A DNA stretch of 20,730 bases from positions 1-20,730 of the forward strand of contig JAJJLU010000736.1 of the NCBI GenBank assembly GCA_023807065.1. Direction: 5' to 3'. A model generated the notes under the pieces. It saw nothing but the letters and a program-made list of their open reading frames with translations, was not told where the DNA came from and did not search any database. Numbering within the stretch: the first letter of the stretch is position 1; the number at the start of each line of letters is the position of its first letter. The position numbers were made by a program, and so were the translations under genes. This stretch comes from Isotricha intestinalis (lineage: Eukaryota > Ciliophora > Litostomatea > Vestibuliferida > Isotrichidae). This document shows positions 8,436 through 18,557 of the stretch, piece after piece.

Positions 8436-9409
8436 ATTTATATTATTTATTAATTTTCTTTTAATTTTTTTTATTTAAAATTAAATTAATGGAATTATCT
8501 CTTCTGTTTCCAATGAATTTGAAATTTATTTCTTCCTGAACTCAATATAAAAATTTTATATTTTAGAATATTTTAATTTACATCTTTTAAAAAAATGTAT
8601 ACTTCAGTTAATTCTATAATTCTAAGAACATTAATTAATAATGATTTTGAAAATTTAGAATTTTAGATACTTTGTTTTTCTTAAATTTTCAAATTCTAAA
8701 TTATCAGTAATTTTAAAAATTGTTACTAATAAAAGTTATTGAGTTTGTTTTAAACAATTTATTTTCTTTTTTCTTTTTTTTCAAAATAAAATGAAATAGG
8801 ATATAAGAAAATTTTAATTCAATAATAATTTTGAAGAAGAGTTATTTGTAAAATAAAAGCATTAAAAAAAATGCTTTTTAATTAATGTTATTAAAACCTT
8901 ATATTTGATTACATTTTTTTGCAAATTTAATATAGTATATTGGTGAATATTAAATAAATCAATATATGGTTACCAAAGAAAACACAATGATAAAAATGAA
9001 TAAGTAAATGGAAATAATGTTTGATAAGATAAAAATCATATCTCTCCTCTGAAAAAAAATTATAATAAATTTAATTTCAAAAAATTCAAAAATTTAATAT
9101 TATAAAGAATCTATAAAAATAAATCAAGAGAAGAAAATTAATAAATTAAATATATTTTTTTAAAAAGAAAATTTAATTAAAATTAGAATACCTTAGGTGA
9201 TTAAAAAATTAAAAGTAATAAAAACATAATTGAGTTTATTTTTTTGAAAAATAAATAAATAAACGAAAGTATATGAAGAAATAAAAGAAAGAAATTATCA
9301 TTATTTTTTTTGATTAATATGCTTTTATTAAATTATTAAATATTTTAATTTATACTTGCTAAAAATAATTTAATATTAAAAATTATTCTTAAAATTTGAA
9401 TAATTAATT
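8436..9409. other. 970-base spacer with weak coding-like fragments
   Basis: No intact gene. On the plus strand a 23-codon frame from ATG 8595 (MYTSVNSIILRTLINNDF...) is followed, one base out of frame, by a 25-codon segment (RYFVFLKFSNSKLSVILKI...) and then by frames broken by TGA, TAG and TAA up to about 9010. This may be a decayed gene, but the evidence is poor. The rest is simple A/T-rich sequence leading to the gene at 9410. Confidence 0.35.
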
Positions 9410-10534
9410 ATGTCGGAAATAAAGGATTTGAATTTGATAAAAAATTTTATTAAAAAATTAAAATCTCGAAAAGATAAGAGTATGATGGATTTATCTTTTT
9501 TAAAATTAAATCTTTTAAATAAAGAATTTTTAGATATTGAAACAGAAAAAAAAAAACAATTAATTAACTCAGAAACAAAAAGATTATTAAACAACAGTAA
9601 TGAAAATTCTTCTTTTTTAAATGAGATAAGATTAAGATTAAATCAAAAAAAAGAAATTGAAAAAATAAAAAAAAAATTACTTTCAAATGATAATCATGTA
9701 AAAAAAAAAGTAAATAAAAAATTAAACATTTTTAATCATTATAATTCTTCAATTTCAATATTTAAAAATTATATGTTAAATAACGTTAAATTAAATGAAG
9801 ATAAAATTAGAATTTGTTTATCTAAAAGAAAAAATGAAAATCTTCAAAAAAGTTTAAGTGATATTAAAACACCATCTCAAATTTTTATTAAAAGATATCA
9901 ATGTAAATCAAATTCAAAAAAAAAGAAGAAAAATTATTCACTTCATACTTCATTTAGAGATACTTGTAATTCTGAAAGAAATAAAAAAATAGATAAAATA
10001 TTAAAAAAAACTTCAAAAGAAGGATTTAAATTAGAATTTGGGATAAATAAATTAATTGATGATAAAAAGAATAATAGTGAAAATAAAAAACAAAATCTAA
10101 ATAACTCATTTTACATAAATAAAGTTAAAATTTTATTAAAAAAATATGCAAAAAAAGAAAAAGAGAATTTTTCAGAATTAAATGAATTAGAGGAGGAAAA
10201 TAATAAAAATAAAATAATGAAATATGTAAAAAATAATAGAACAGGAGATTTTATTTTAATGAAAGAAGGAAAAGCAGATTTAGTGAATTTTGTGGATACA
10301 TTTTCAAAATTAGATGATTCTTTATTTTATAATTATCGAAAACCAATTCTTTCAAAATATCCTCAATTAAGATTAAAAGCTAATATTAGAGTTATTCATG
10401 ATGATGAAAGTGTTAATTTGTTACCTAAAAAATTTCATAGAAATACTAATAAAATTATTTCCTTATTTCATAAAAATAAAAGATTATATAATTCTGTTGA
10501 ATCTCATTTAGATTCAATTATTGAACAATATTAA
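9410..10534 (+). CDS. basic, Lys/Asn-rich protein, unrecognised
   Basis: One frame of 374 residues from ATG 9410 to TAA, strongly basic overall. Residues about 1-270 are low-complexity K/N/S/L-rich helix-forming sequence with KKKKK runs, likely disordered or partly coiled and compatible with nucleic-acid or microtubule binding. The C-terminal hundred residues look more ordered: TGDFILMKEGKADLVNFVDT followed by LFYNYRKPILSKYPQLRLK and an IRVIHDDESVNLLP segment. If the protein has a conserved core, it is probably there. No known domain was recognised. There is no signal peptide or membrane segment. Confidence 0.7.
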   Translation: MSEIKDLNLIKNFIKKLKSRKDKSMMDLSFLKLNLLNKEFLDIETEKKKQLINSETKRLLNNSNENSSFLNEIRLRLNQKKEIEKIKKKLLSNDNHVKKKVNKKLNIFNHYNSSISIFKNYMLNNVKLNEDKIRICLSKRKNENLQKSLSDIKTPSQIFIKRYQCKSNSKKKKKNYSLHTSFRDTCNSERNKKIDKILKKTSKEGFKLEFGINKLIDDKKNNSENKKQNLNNSFYINKVKILLKKYAKKEKENFSELNELEEENNKNKIMKYVKNNRTGDFILMKEGKADLVNFVDTFSKLDDSLFYNYRKPILSKYPQLRLKANIRVIHDDESVNLLPKKFHRNTNKIISLFHKNKRLYNSVESHLDSIIEQY

Positions 10535-11212
10535 AATTATAATTTAATCTGATTTATTTTTAATTACAAAATGGATAAATTTTCACATGATTATTATTTT
10601 AAAGAATTCACTTTTAATTTATTTTCGATAAAATGTAATCATAAAATTTGAAAATAATAATAATATATTCATCATTTTAAAATTATTTAATTCTATAGAT
10701 ATAGACTAAATTAATTAGAGAATAATATAAATTTAACTTTTTTTTAGTTAAAAATATAATTAAAAGATGTATATAATACTGATTTTTTATCTATAAATCT
10801 TAAAAAATTAGTTAAAAATATTAATCATTATGAGGATAAGTAATATTTAGTATAATTTTAAAGATTTTTTTTACAAATAATTTTTCAAAAGACTATTTTC
10901 TTTTATAATATTCTAATTTTAATGATTGTTTTTTTTGTTTTTATTTTTTATTCTTACATTTGTTTTTTTTAAAAAATGATTATTATTTTATTATATATAT
11001 TTTTTAGGTAATTGAAAAAAATATAATAAATAAAAAATAAAACAATTTTATTAAAAATGTAAAAGAAAAATAAATAAAAATTTTTAATATTAAGATTAAT
11101 TTATACTAATAAAATAAAAATAAATAAATTTGCAAATCAAGTTTAATACAACTCTATATAATATCATTTTGATTTAAAAAGAAAAACTCATAATACAATT
11201 GGACATTTTTTT
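10535..11212. other. spacer between convergent genes
   Basis: The flanking genes converge here (9410-10534 on plus, 11213-12633 on minus), so this should hold both 3' ends and no promoter for either. A 26-codon ATG frame at 10571-10651 (MDKFSHDYYFKEFTFNLF...) is the only notable frame and is too short to call. The remainder is A/T-rich with stop-dense frames. Confidence 0.5.
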
Positions 11213-12633
11213 TTATTTATAAAATAAATTCTTAGTAAGATACCTTGAAAGCTTTGGATGTGTAGAAACTAATTTAGATATTAATTTAAATCCAAAACTT
11301 AATTTCTTAATTTCTTCAAAATTACTTCCAATAACTTTTAATAAAAATTCATAACTTTGTTCATCACATACACAAAGTGCTTTTTGAATAATATAATTAC
11401 CAAAAGGATTTGTAATTAATTCAATTATATTTTCTTCTTTTTCTATAATTTTCCCAAGTAAGATTTTATGTATTTCTTTACAATTGAATTCTAAACATTT
11501 TTCAATAGCATTTGACGAATATTTTGTTTTACATATGTTTAATAGTTCAGGTAAAATTTCTTTAATTGTTTTTATTTTTAAATCCATTGTTTCTCTTTCA
11601 ATTATATATTGAAAAACATAAGTTCCATATTGTTCTGATAATAATGTAAAGATATTATCAAAAAATAATTTTAATATTTGTTCTCTTATATGCTTTGGAG
11701 ATATTTGAAGACACTTTTGAATTGTACAACAACCAAATTTATTTTTTGATATTGTTATAAAATTTTTTAATATATATTTATAAAGTAATTCATTTTTTGG
11801 AAAAGGGATTTTTTCTAGATATTTTTGAATGATATGATTTCCATGTGAAGTTAAAATTAATTTATCAATTGAAATAAATAAGATTTGATTGAATTTCTCA
11901 AGGATTTTTGATTTATTTTCAGTAATTGAAATTAATTTTTGTAAAACTCTTGTTCCAAAAGAATTAATTCCAATATCATAAAAATTATTTTGTATTTTAT
12001 TTAAAAAAATATCTAAATTATTAATTGATAAAACATCTAAGACAGCTTGAAATAAATAATTTCCAAATTGATCACACATTAAGTTAATAAAATCTTTTTC
12101 AGAATAATTTTTGCAAAGATAAGGAAAAAACACTTCATTTGTATATTTTTGGTCGTTTCTTAATTTTGTTTGAAGAACTCTACTCCCATTTTGATCCATA
12201 ATTAAAAAAGGAGAAATTTGAGAAACATTAGATTCATTCATAAACAAAGTATTCATAAACATATTTTGATTACTTTTTTCTATTAGATTTTCATTTAAAT
12301 TGATTTGATTTTCATCAAAAGAGTTTCTATTATTATTCTCTTTTGAATAATTTTCTTCAATTTCTTCAAGATTTTTTTTTTGACAACATAAAGCTGAATT
12401 TTCACATTGTCTGCAATAATTTTCTCGAACAACATTTATAAAATCAGAAAAACTAAAATTATAATTAAATTTTATTCTTACTAGTTATATATACTTGGAA
12501 TGAATTTAGTGGAATTAATTTCCATTTTGTCTTCTGAATTTTGACTTTGATTTCTTCCAAAAATTTGGGATTTCAAAACATAATTTCTACTTTGAAGAAA
12601 CATTTTTTCATTTGTTTTTAAGATATCTAACAT
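11213..12633 (-). CDS. Pumilio/PUF-family RNA-binding protein, eight repeats, one 29-base intron
   Basis: Exon 1 is 12633-12482 and exon 2 is 12452-11213, giving 463 residues. PUF proteins bind UGUA-type sites in mRNA 3' UTRs and repress or localise the messages. The C-terminal 330 residues carry eight repeats about 36 residues apart, with RNA-facing motifs NGSRVLQ (139), FGNYLFQ (180), FGTRVLQ (216), HGNHIIQ (254), FGCCTIQ (290), YGTYVFQ (326), YSSNAIE (362) and FGNYIIQ (401). These match human PUM1 repeats 1-8 in order, with changes in repeats 3, 5 and 6. The SN..E signature of repeat 7 predicts G. The N-terminal 110 residues include a Cys pair motif (CRQCENSALCC) and a polar linker. The intron is required: exon 1 otherwise ends at TAG within the donor junction. 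The fold call is very secure. Confidence 0.93.
12453..12481 (-). other. 29-base spliceosomal intron
   Basis: On the minus strand it starts GTAAGAAT and ends ATTTTAG. It splits a codon in phase 2 (TA|T gives Tyr), joining SIYN-Y-FSDFINVV in one frame. It is not a multiple of three. Its donor (GTAAG) is the closest of the set to the general eukaryotic consensus. Confidence 0.88.
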
Positions 12634-12965
12634 TTTATAATTTATTTATTAAAATGAAGTTTTTTTTTTGGTTTATATAATCAATCTAAAGAAAATTTAT
12701 TTTTTTTTTTATCTTTTAATGTTTGAAAATATAATTATTTTAATTAATATATTAAAATTATTTTAATTTTTTTAATTTGAAGTTATCTGTTTTACAATAT
12801 TTAATTAATAAATTTATTACTTTTATTTTTTTTAATTTATTTTTGACGGAAATTTTATTATTACGGAGAATTACAAAATTTGAAGGACTTCATTAAATGA
12901 TTTAATTTATTTTCTTAAATGAAAATTATTTTGAATTATATAATACTTGTTTAAATTATTTTTCT

Positions 12966-13582
12966 TTAGTCCATTTTAACTTTTAATATATTCAGTATAT
13001 CACTAATATTATTATTTTTATATTCTATATTTTTAAATAATAAAATATCTCCTTTGACAATCAAAAATACTTCATTTGTTCAATTTTTCTTCTTCAGATA
13101 AATTTCTTTTTAATTAATTACAAATTTCTCTTGATTTATTATCATTTTTTTCAAAAATATTATTTATGAAATATTTTCTATATTCCTTTTCTATATTGTA
13201 GTTAATCATTTCATTTTATTAACATTATTCATATCATCATTATAAACATGATTATTTTATTTTTGATGTTAATTAAATGTTAATTCAAATATATCTAAAT
13301 TGATAATTAAAAATTTCCATTTTTAAAAAAATCAAAAACATACATTTTTATTTGAATCTATTTTTTCTCCTTTTTGGTTTTTTTAAAAATATATGATTAT
13401 TATCCAAATAATTCTGAACTATATTTACATCTATTTTCATAGATAAATAATTTGAATTTTTTAAAAATTATGAAATATATGCTTTTAATTTTCTTTTGAA
13501 CTTAAGAAAATTTATTTAATTCAATTCTTTTGAATACTACTTTAATTCATAATTCAATGTCTTCTTTTATTTCATCTACTAT
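12966..13582 (-). pseudogene. decayed minus-strand gene fragment, weakly HMG-box-like
   Basis: Between the divergent PUF and tRNase Z genes, the minus strand shows coding-like pieces: a Lys/Arg-rich 30-residue frame beginning MKIDVNIVQNYLDNN, a frame reading EYRKYFINNIFEKNDNKSRE then, past one TAA, LKRNLSEEEKLNK, and after a one-base frame change EVFLIVKGDILLF...VKMD before TAA 12968-12966. The S-x-x-EI...LSEEEK spacing recalls an HMG box, but the key aromatic residues are not evident. Several stops and shifts rule out an intact gene, and tiny introns do not repair them. Part of the region must also serve as promoter for the flanking genes. Confidence 0.4.
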
Positions 13583-13669
13583 TTTTTTTTAGTATTTATA
13601 GTGTAATTTTTTATTTTTAAATTTTTAAAATTTTCATATATATTCAAACAAAATATTTTATTAGGCAAA

Positions 13670-16060
13670 ATGTATTTATATAAAATATTACAAAATTACT
13701 CTGATGATATGTTTCATTCTTCAATATTAATATTTGACAAAGAATCCTATCTCTTTAATTGTTGTGATGGAACACAAAGAAATGCCTTAGACCAGGGAGT
13801 AAAATTTATAAAAATAAAAGAAATTTTTTATAATTCATCTCATTTAGATTGTTATTTAGGAACCTATGGTTTGATTATGTCAAGAGGAGAACAAGCATTT
13901 TCACAATTAATTGCAACAAATGAAGAATTTGCAAAAAAAGTAAAAGAAAATACAAAATATTCAATTAAAAATAAAAAAGAAAAGGAGAAAAATAATAATA
14001 AGAATGAACCAATAAAAACTCAATGTTATTTATTTGGTCCTCCTGGATTTTCAGAAAATTTCAAATATTCAAATCATTTCTGTCCAGTTTCAAATTTAGG
14101 AAAATGTTTATATGATTATGATATAAAAGATAATTCCTTTGTAAATAAAAATATTATTACAGGGATCAATTCTCCAAATATAAAAGAAATAAAAGATTCT
14201 AATTTACAAATTATCCCAATATGCATTAATCCAAAGAGTACATTAAATAATAAAAATGATTATTCAATGAGTTATATTATAATTCCAAATTTAAAAAGAC
14301 CTCCTTTTTTAATTGAAAAAGCAAAAAGTTTAGGTTTAAAACCAGGTCCAATTTATTCTAAATTACAAAAAGGAGAAAGCGTAACTCTAGATGATGGAAG
14401 AATAATTAAACCAGAAGATGTTTTAGGAGAAAGTCATCCTTCTTCTGCAGTTTATATTTTATATTTACCTAGTTTTGAACATATGAAATTATTAATAAAT
14501 GATAAAAATTTAACTGATAAAATCATAAATAAAAAAAATTATATTAATAGTTTAGTTGTACATATTACTCCTTTTTATAATATTATAAATAATGAAGATT
14601 ATATTAAATTTATGGGTTTATTTGGAAATGAAACTCAACATATTATTGATTGTAAAGAAACAAATAGGCAATTTATGTATAATGAAGGTAAAATTAAAAT
14701 TCAAATTTTATTGAATAAAGTTAGTTCTTATTTATTTAAAGAAAATAATATGAGTTATGAAGATACACTTTCTAAAAAAGATTTAAATTTAATAGATAAT
14801 ATTTGTATTGAAAATTGTATTCCTGGAAGTGAATATATATTATATCCTCATGAAAGAAGAGGAAAAATTGAGAAAGGATTATATGAAGGAGAAGCTTTTT
14901 ATTATAAATCACATAATTATGAACAATTCATTAAAAATATTGATGATATTGAAATTGAAAATTTCGATAAAATTGAAAATATAGAAAATAAAATAAAAAA
15001 TAATAATGAAGATAATATTGAATTGACATTTTTAGGAACAACATCAATGAAACCTTGCAAATATAGAAATGTTTCCTCTATACTAATAAATTTATTAAAA
15101 TATAAAAAATATATAATGTTTGATTGTGGTGAAGGGACTTTTCAACAATTATTAGAACATTTTGGAAAAGAAAAAACAAAAGAAATAATTAAAAATATTA
15201 ATTTAATTTCAGTTTCACATAAACATGGTGATCATATGTTAGGATTACTTAAATTACTTAAAGAAATTGATGATTTAATTAATGATGAAATTGAAAATAC
15301 TGAATATATTTATGTAATTGTTCCTAAAAATATTATTGAATTTATAATTAATTCAATTAACTTAGATTTAATTCATAAAAAATATTTTAAAGTTTTTGAA
15401 AGTAATCAATTTAATCCAAGTGAAATACAAATTTATCAAAAAAATTTATTACAAGATAATCCCCATGAAAATTATACTGATATAGAAAGAGAAAAAGAAT
15501 ATAATAAAATAAAGAAAAGAATAACTACTTTTATAGAAAAAAATGAAAATATATCTTTTTATAATGATTTAAAAAATAAATTAGGAATAATATTTTACAC
15601 AGCAGAAGTTTTTCATTGTGAAGAATCATATGGAATGATAATAGAATCAAATTGTAATGAATCTGATAAAAATTATTTTAAAATTTCATTCAGTGGTGAT
15701 ACAAGACCATGTAATAATTTTTTTAATTATACAATGAATTCAACTTTATTTATTCATGAAGGAACTTTTGATAATGAAATGATAAAAGATGCTAAAGAAA
15801 AAATGCATTCTACTATTTCAGAAGCTATTAATTTAGGTAAAGAAAATGGAAGTAAATATATTGCTATTACACACTTTTCTCCTAGATATATTAAAACTTA
15901 TCCTTATAAAAAGGAATTTGATGATGAAAAAGTTTTAATAGCTCATGATTATTGTTCTTTTAAGTTAAATGATTTAGAATTTGCATATAAATATTTGAAA
16001 TATTTTGATAAAGTTATGAGTTGTATTGAAAATACTAAAGAAAAATCTAATATACTTTAA
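13670..16060 (+). CDS. tRNase Z, long form (ELAC2/TRZ1 type)
   Basis: One frame of 796 residues. tRNase Z cuts the 3' trailer from pre-tRNAs before CCA addition; the long form acts in the nucleus and often in mitochondria. The C-terminal half has the full metallo-beta-lactamase set: FLGTTSMKPCKYRNVSS (454-470), DCGEGT (485-490), the zinc motif SHKHGDH (516-522), H649 in FHCEESYG, SGDTRP (675-680), HEGTFDNE (696-703), HST (713-715) and H735 in THFSPRY. The N-terminal half is the degenerate beta-lactamase copy expected of the long form, beginning MYLYKILQNYSDDMFHSS with the family's LFNC-DGTQR element, and includes the flexible-arm region LKPGPIYSKLQKGESVTLDDG (about 223-243). No mitochondrial presequence is obvious. 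All catalytic residues are present, so it should be active. Divergent from the PUF gene. Confidence 0.95.
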   Translation: MYLYKILQNYSDDMFHSSILIFDKESYLFNCCDGTQRNALDQGVKFIKIKEIFYNSSHLDCYLGTYGLIMSRGEQAFSQLIATNEEFAKKVKENTKYSIKNKKEKEKNNNKNEPIKTQCYLFGPPGFSENFKYSNHFCPVSNLGKCLYDYDIKDNSFVNKNIITGINSPNIKEIKDSNLQIIPICINPKSTLNNKNDYSMSYIIIPNLKRPPFLIEKAKSLGLKPGPIYSKLQKGESVTLDDGRIIKPEDVLGESHPSSAVYILYLPSFEHMKLLINDKNLTDKIINKKNYINSLVVHITPFYNIINNEDYIKFMGLFGNETQHIIDCKETNRQFMYNEGKIKIQILLNKVSSYLFKENNMSYEDTLSKKDLNLIDNICIENCIPGSEYILYPHERRGKIEKGLYEGEAFYYKSHNYEQFIKNIDDIEIENFDKIENIENKIKNNNEDNIELTFLGTTSMKPCKYRNVSSILINLLKYKKYIMFDCGEGTFQQLLEHFGKEKTKEIIKNINLISVSHKHGDHMLGLLKLLKEIDDLINDEIENTEYIYVIVPKNIIEFIINSINLDLIHKKYFKVFESNQFNPSEIQIYQKNLLQDNPHENYTDIEREKEYNKIKKRITTFIEKNENISFYNDLKNKLGIIFYTAEVFHCEESYGMIIESNCNESDKNYFKISFSGDTRPCNNFFNYTMNSTLFIHEGTFDNEMIKDAKEKMHSTISEAINLGKENGSKYIAITHFSPRYIKTYPYKKEFDDEKVLIAHDYCSFKLNDLEFAYKYLKYFDKVMSCIENTKEKSNIL

Positions 16061-16169
16061 AAAAATAATAATATTAGAATAATATTTTTTTATTTTTTAT
16101 TATTTTTTGAAATGAAAATTTAAATATTGAGAATTCAATAACTTTTTAATGATATAAAAATTAGATTAA

Positions 16170-18392
16170 ATGTCATCATATTTAATTATAGGGGAAACTG
16201 GAGAAAGTTATTTAATTTCATCTATTCAAGAATTAAAGAGTATATGTGAAAATTTCATAAAAATTGTATCTGCTAATTCTAGTGATTTATTGATATATGA
16301 TAATAAAGGAAATACATATAATTCAATAAATAAAATTCAATATTTTCCAAATTCTAAATATTTCTTATATTGGAAAAAATATTTTAAGGAAGGAATTAAA
16401 TATTTTAAAAATCATTTAGAAAAAAAAATTTCGAATTTAACATTCCCATTATCAATAAATTTAAATAGTATTCCGGATGTAGAAAATTCAATGGCTCTGT
16501 TAAAAAAAAATTCAAATTTATTATCTTATTCTCCTGATAAAATTATGGAAACTTATAATAAAATGACTGATTTTTTTGAAGAATTTAAAAAAATATATAG
16601 AGAAATGAAAATAAATTTTAAAATTTGTGAAAAAATAAAAGAGAATTATAAAAACCAATTTGATGGAATTGATAATATTTTTAAAAATAATTCAACATTA
16701 TATAATATATGTTTAAACAATTTAATAGAAACTCAAAAAAAGGGAAATGAAATTAAAGAAAATAATAAAAGTATAATAAATTTATATGATGATAGTATTA
16801 AAAAATTAAAAACAACAGAAATTCATCCTGAAATAATTAAAATGTTAAATAAAAAAAGTTCTAATTGTAAATATTTAATGGATATATATTATAATGAAAA
16901 AGATATGAATAATTGGAGAAATAATTGCATTGGAAAAGAAACGCTTATATTAGAAAAAATAAATGAAAAAGAAAAACTTTTAAATAATATAAAGATTGAA
17001 ATAAAAAATGAAAAATCAGTTTATATAACTCCACTTAAAAATGATTGGAATTATTATCAAAATGAATTTGAACATTATCTTAAACAAAAATCTCCTATAT
17101 CACATTCAATTATAACTGATTTAGGAAATGATTTTTCTCTTTTTAAAAATAAATTAATGAATATGGATGAAATATTTTCAAATAATCTTTATAATTCAAA
17201 TCAAAATTATGTAAATTCAGTTTCTGATGATTGTAATATTATTAAACAATTAAATGAAAAATATTCTGATGTATCTCATTTGAAAAATTTTCATGTTTCA
17301 TTAGAATCTTTAACAGATTTTACAAATAAAATGATAAATTCTATTGAAAATATGTCAATTAAAATAAATGAATTAACAAATAAATTAAGAGAAATACAAA
17401 CAAAATTAGAAACAATAATTGAAAAAATTAATAATTATTCTTCAGGTTTAGAACAAATTGTAAAAGATTTTAAATTCTTATCTACTCCAGATAATTTTTT
17501 AAAATCATATTCTAAATCATTATATGAAATAAAAAGAAAAATAATATTTAATTATAGAATATTAAATGAATTAGATAAATTAAAAACAATAATTTCTCAA
17601 GAAAATTATTCCAGAGAAATATTTTTAAAAGAAAATAAAAATAATTTAACACCTGATTTAATTAAAATATTTAAAATTGAAAATCCTGCAATTTTAAAAA
17701 TAGATTTTACAAATGAAAACTCGAATTTACCTAATATTTTTTCTGAAAAAGAAAAAGAAGAAATATTTAAATTATCAAAAGAAGAATATAATGAAAATTC
17801 TTTTTTAACTCAATCTCTTCTTTCTCAAATTGATGAATTAAATTTAACTTTAAAATATAAAGAAAAAGAAAACAAAGATTTAATAATTAAATTTGAAGAA
17901 CAAGAAAAAAAAATCAAATATTATTTAAATGAAATGAAACGTCTTTCAAAAGTTATTGATGAAATAACAGAAAATTTTAATTCACAAATAATAGTGAATG
18001 AACAAATTATTGAAGGACATTTAAATAAATATAAAAATAATAATCCGGATAATAAGTTAAAAGATTTTCTGAAATTAGAAAAAAATTATTTAGATTTATT
18101 TACACAAACTTCATTAATTAAAAAATCATTTATGAATTATATAAATATAATTATCGAAAGGAAAAATCAAGAAAAAATTCAAATTCAAAAATATTATGAA
18201 AATAAATTTATGGAAATGGAAGATATTTTATCATCTGAGAAAAATTTTAATAGGGAAATACTATCAAATATTTCTTCTTTAAAAAATAAAAATAAAGAGT
18301 ATATTCAAAATTATCTAAATGTACAAGAAGAAAATAAAAATTTAAAAGAAATTAATAAAACGATGTTAGCTGAATTAAGTTCAAGAAAATAA
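16170..18392 (+). CDS. ATG11/FIP200-like autophagy scaffold, lacking a C-terminal claw
   Basis: One frame of 740 residues starting 109 bases after tRNase Z on the same strand. ATG11/FIP200 scaffolds recruit the Atg1/ULK kinase complex to cargo. Residues 1-68 look like the N-terminal ubiquitin-like fold (SYLIIGETGESYLI...QYFPNSKYFLYW). Residues about 100-470 are a helical dimerisation-type region. At 436-515 there is a stretch matching the family's conserved block: FKFLSTPDNFLKSYSKSLYE, RKIIFNYRILNELDKL, then SREIFLKENKNNLTPDLIKI and a following hydrophobic FDI/IDF element. Residues about 540-740 are coiled coil. Human FIP200 is about 1,600 residues and ends in a claw domain that binds cargo receptors; nothing like that follows here before TAA. 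A generic coiled-coil protein is the alternative. Confidence 0.6.
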   Translation: MSSYLIIGETGESYLISSIQELKSICENFIKIVSANSSDLLIYDNKGNTYNSINKIQYFPNSKYFLYWKKYFKEGIKYFKNHLEKKISNLTFPLSINLNSIPDVENSMALLKKNSNLLSYSPDKIMETYNKMTDFFEEFKKIYREMKINFKICEKIKENYKNQFDGIDNIFKNNSTLYNICLNNLIETQKKGNEIKENNKSIINLYDDSIKKLKTTEIHPEIIKMLNKKSSNCKYLMDIYYNEKDMNNWRNNCIGKETLILEKINEKEKLLNNIKIEIKNEKSVYITPLKNDWNYYQNEFEHYLKQKSPISHSIITDLGNDFSLFKNKLMNMDEIFSNNLYNSNQNYVNSVSDDCNIIKQLNEKYSDVSHLKNFHVSLESLTDFTNKMINSIENMSIKINELTNKLREIQTKLETIIEKINNYSSGLEQIVKDFKFLSTPDNFLKSYSKSLYEIKRKIIFNYRILNELDKLKTIISQENYSREIFLKENKNNLTPDLIKIFKIENPAILKIDFTNENSNLPNIFSEKEKEEIFKLSKEEYNENSFLTQSLLSQIDELNLTLKYKEKENKDLIIKFEEQEKKIKYYLNEMKRLSKVIDEITENFNSQIIVNEQIIEGHLNKYKNNNPDNKLKDFLKLEKNYLDLFTQTSLIKKSFMNYINIIIERKNQEKIQIQKYYENKFMEMEDILSSEKNFNREILSNISSLKNKNKEYIQNYLNVQEENKNLKEINKTMLAELSSRK

Positions 18393-18557
18393 ATCAATTT
18401 TTCATTTTTTGAAGAAAGTTTAATTGAAAAACAAAATATAATTTTTTAAATGTATCATTGTTATAAAGAGTTATATTACATTAAAAAAATATATTATTAT
18501 AATTTATTTTTAATTTTAATTTGTGTAAACTTTCATTTTTTTAAATAAATATAATAA

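Noticed and set aside
8652..8702. 12-base inverted repeat (AATTTAGAATTT / AAATTCTAAATT) with a 27-base loop
   Set aside because: All but one base in each arm is A or T; such matches arise by chance in this composition.
8855..8878. Eight-base hairpin AAAAGCAT / ATGCTTTT
   Set aside because: Short, isolated, and not placed at a gene end where a role could be argued.
9376..9594. Antisense frame of 72 codons
   Set aside because: Shadow of the 5' end of the basic protein gene on the other strand.
10700..10970. Plus-strand frame that becomes open if TAA and TAG are read as Gln, suggesting a reassigned code
   Set aside because: About six stops in 90 codons is close to chance for this base composition, and all intact genes here use TAA as stop and none contains an internal TAA or TAG.
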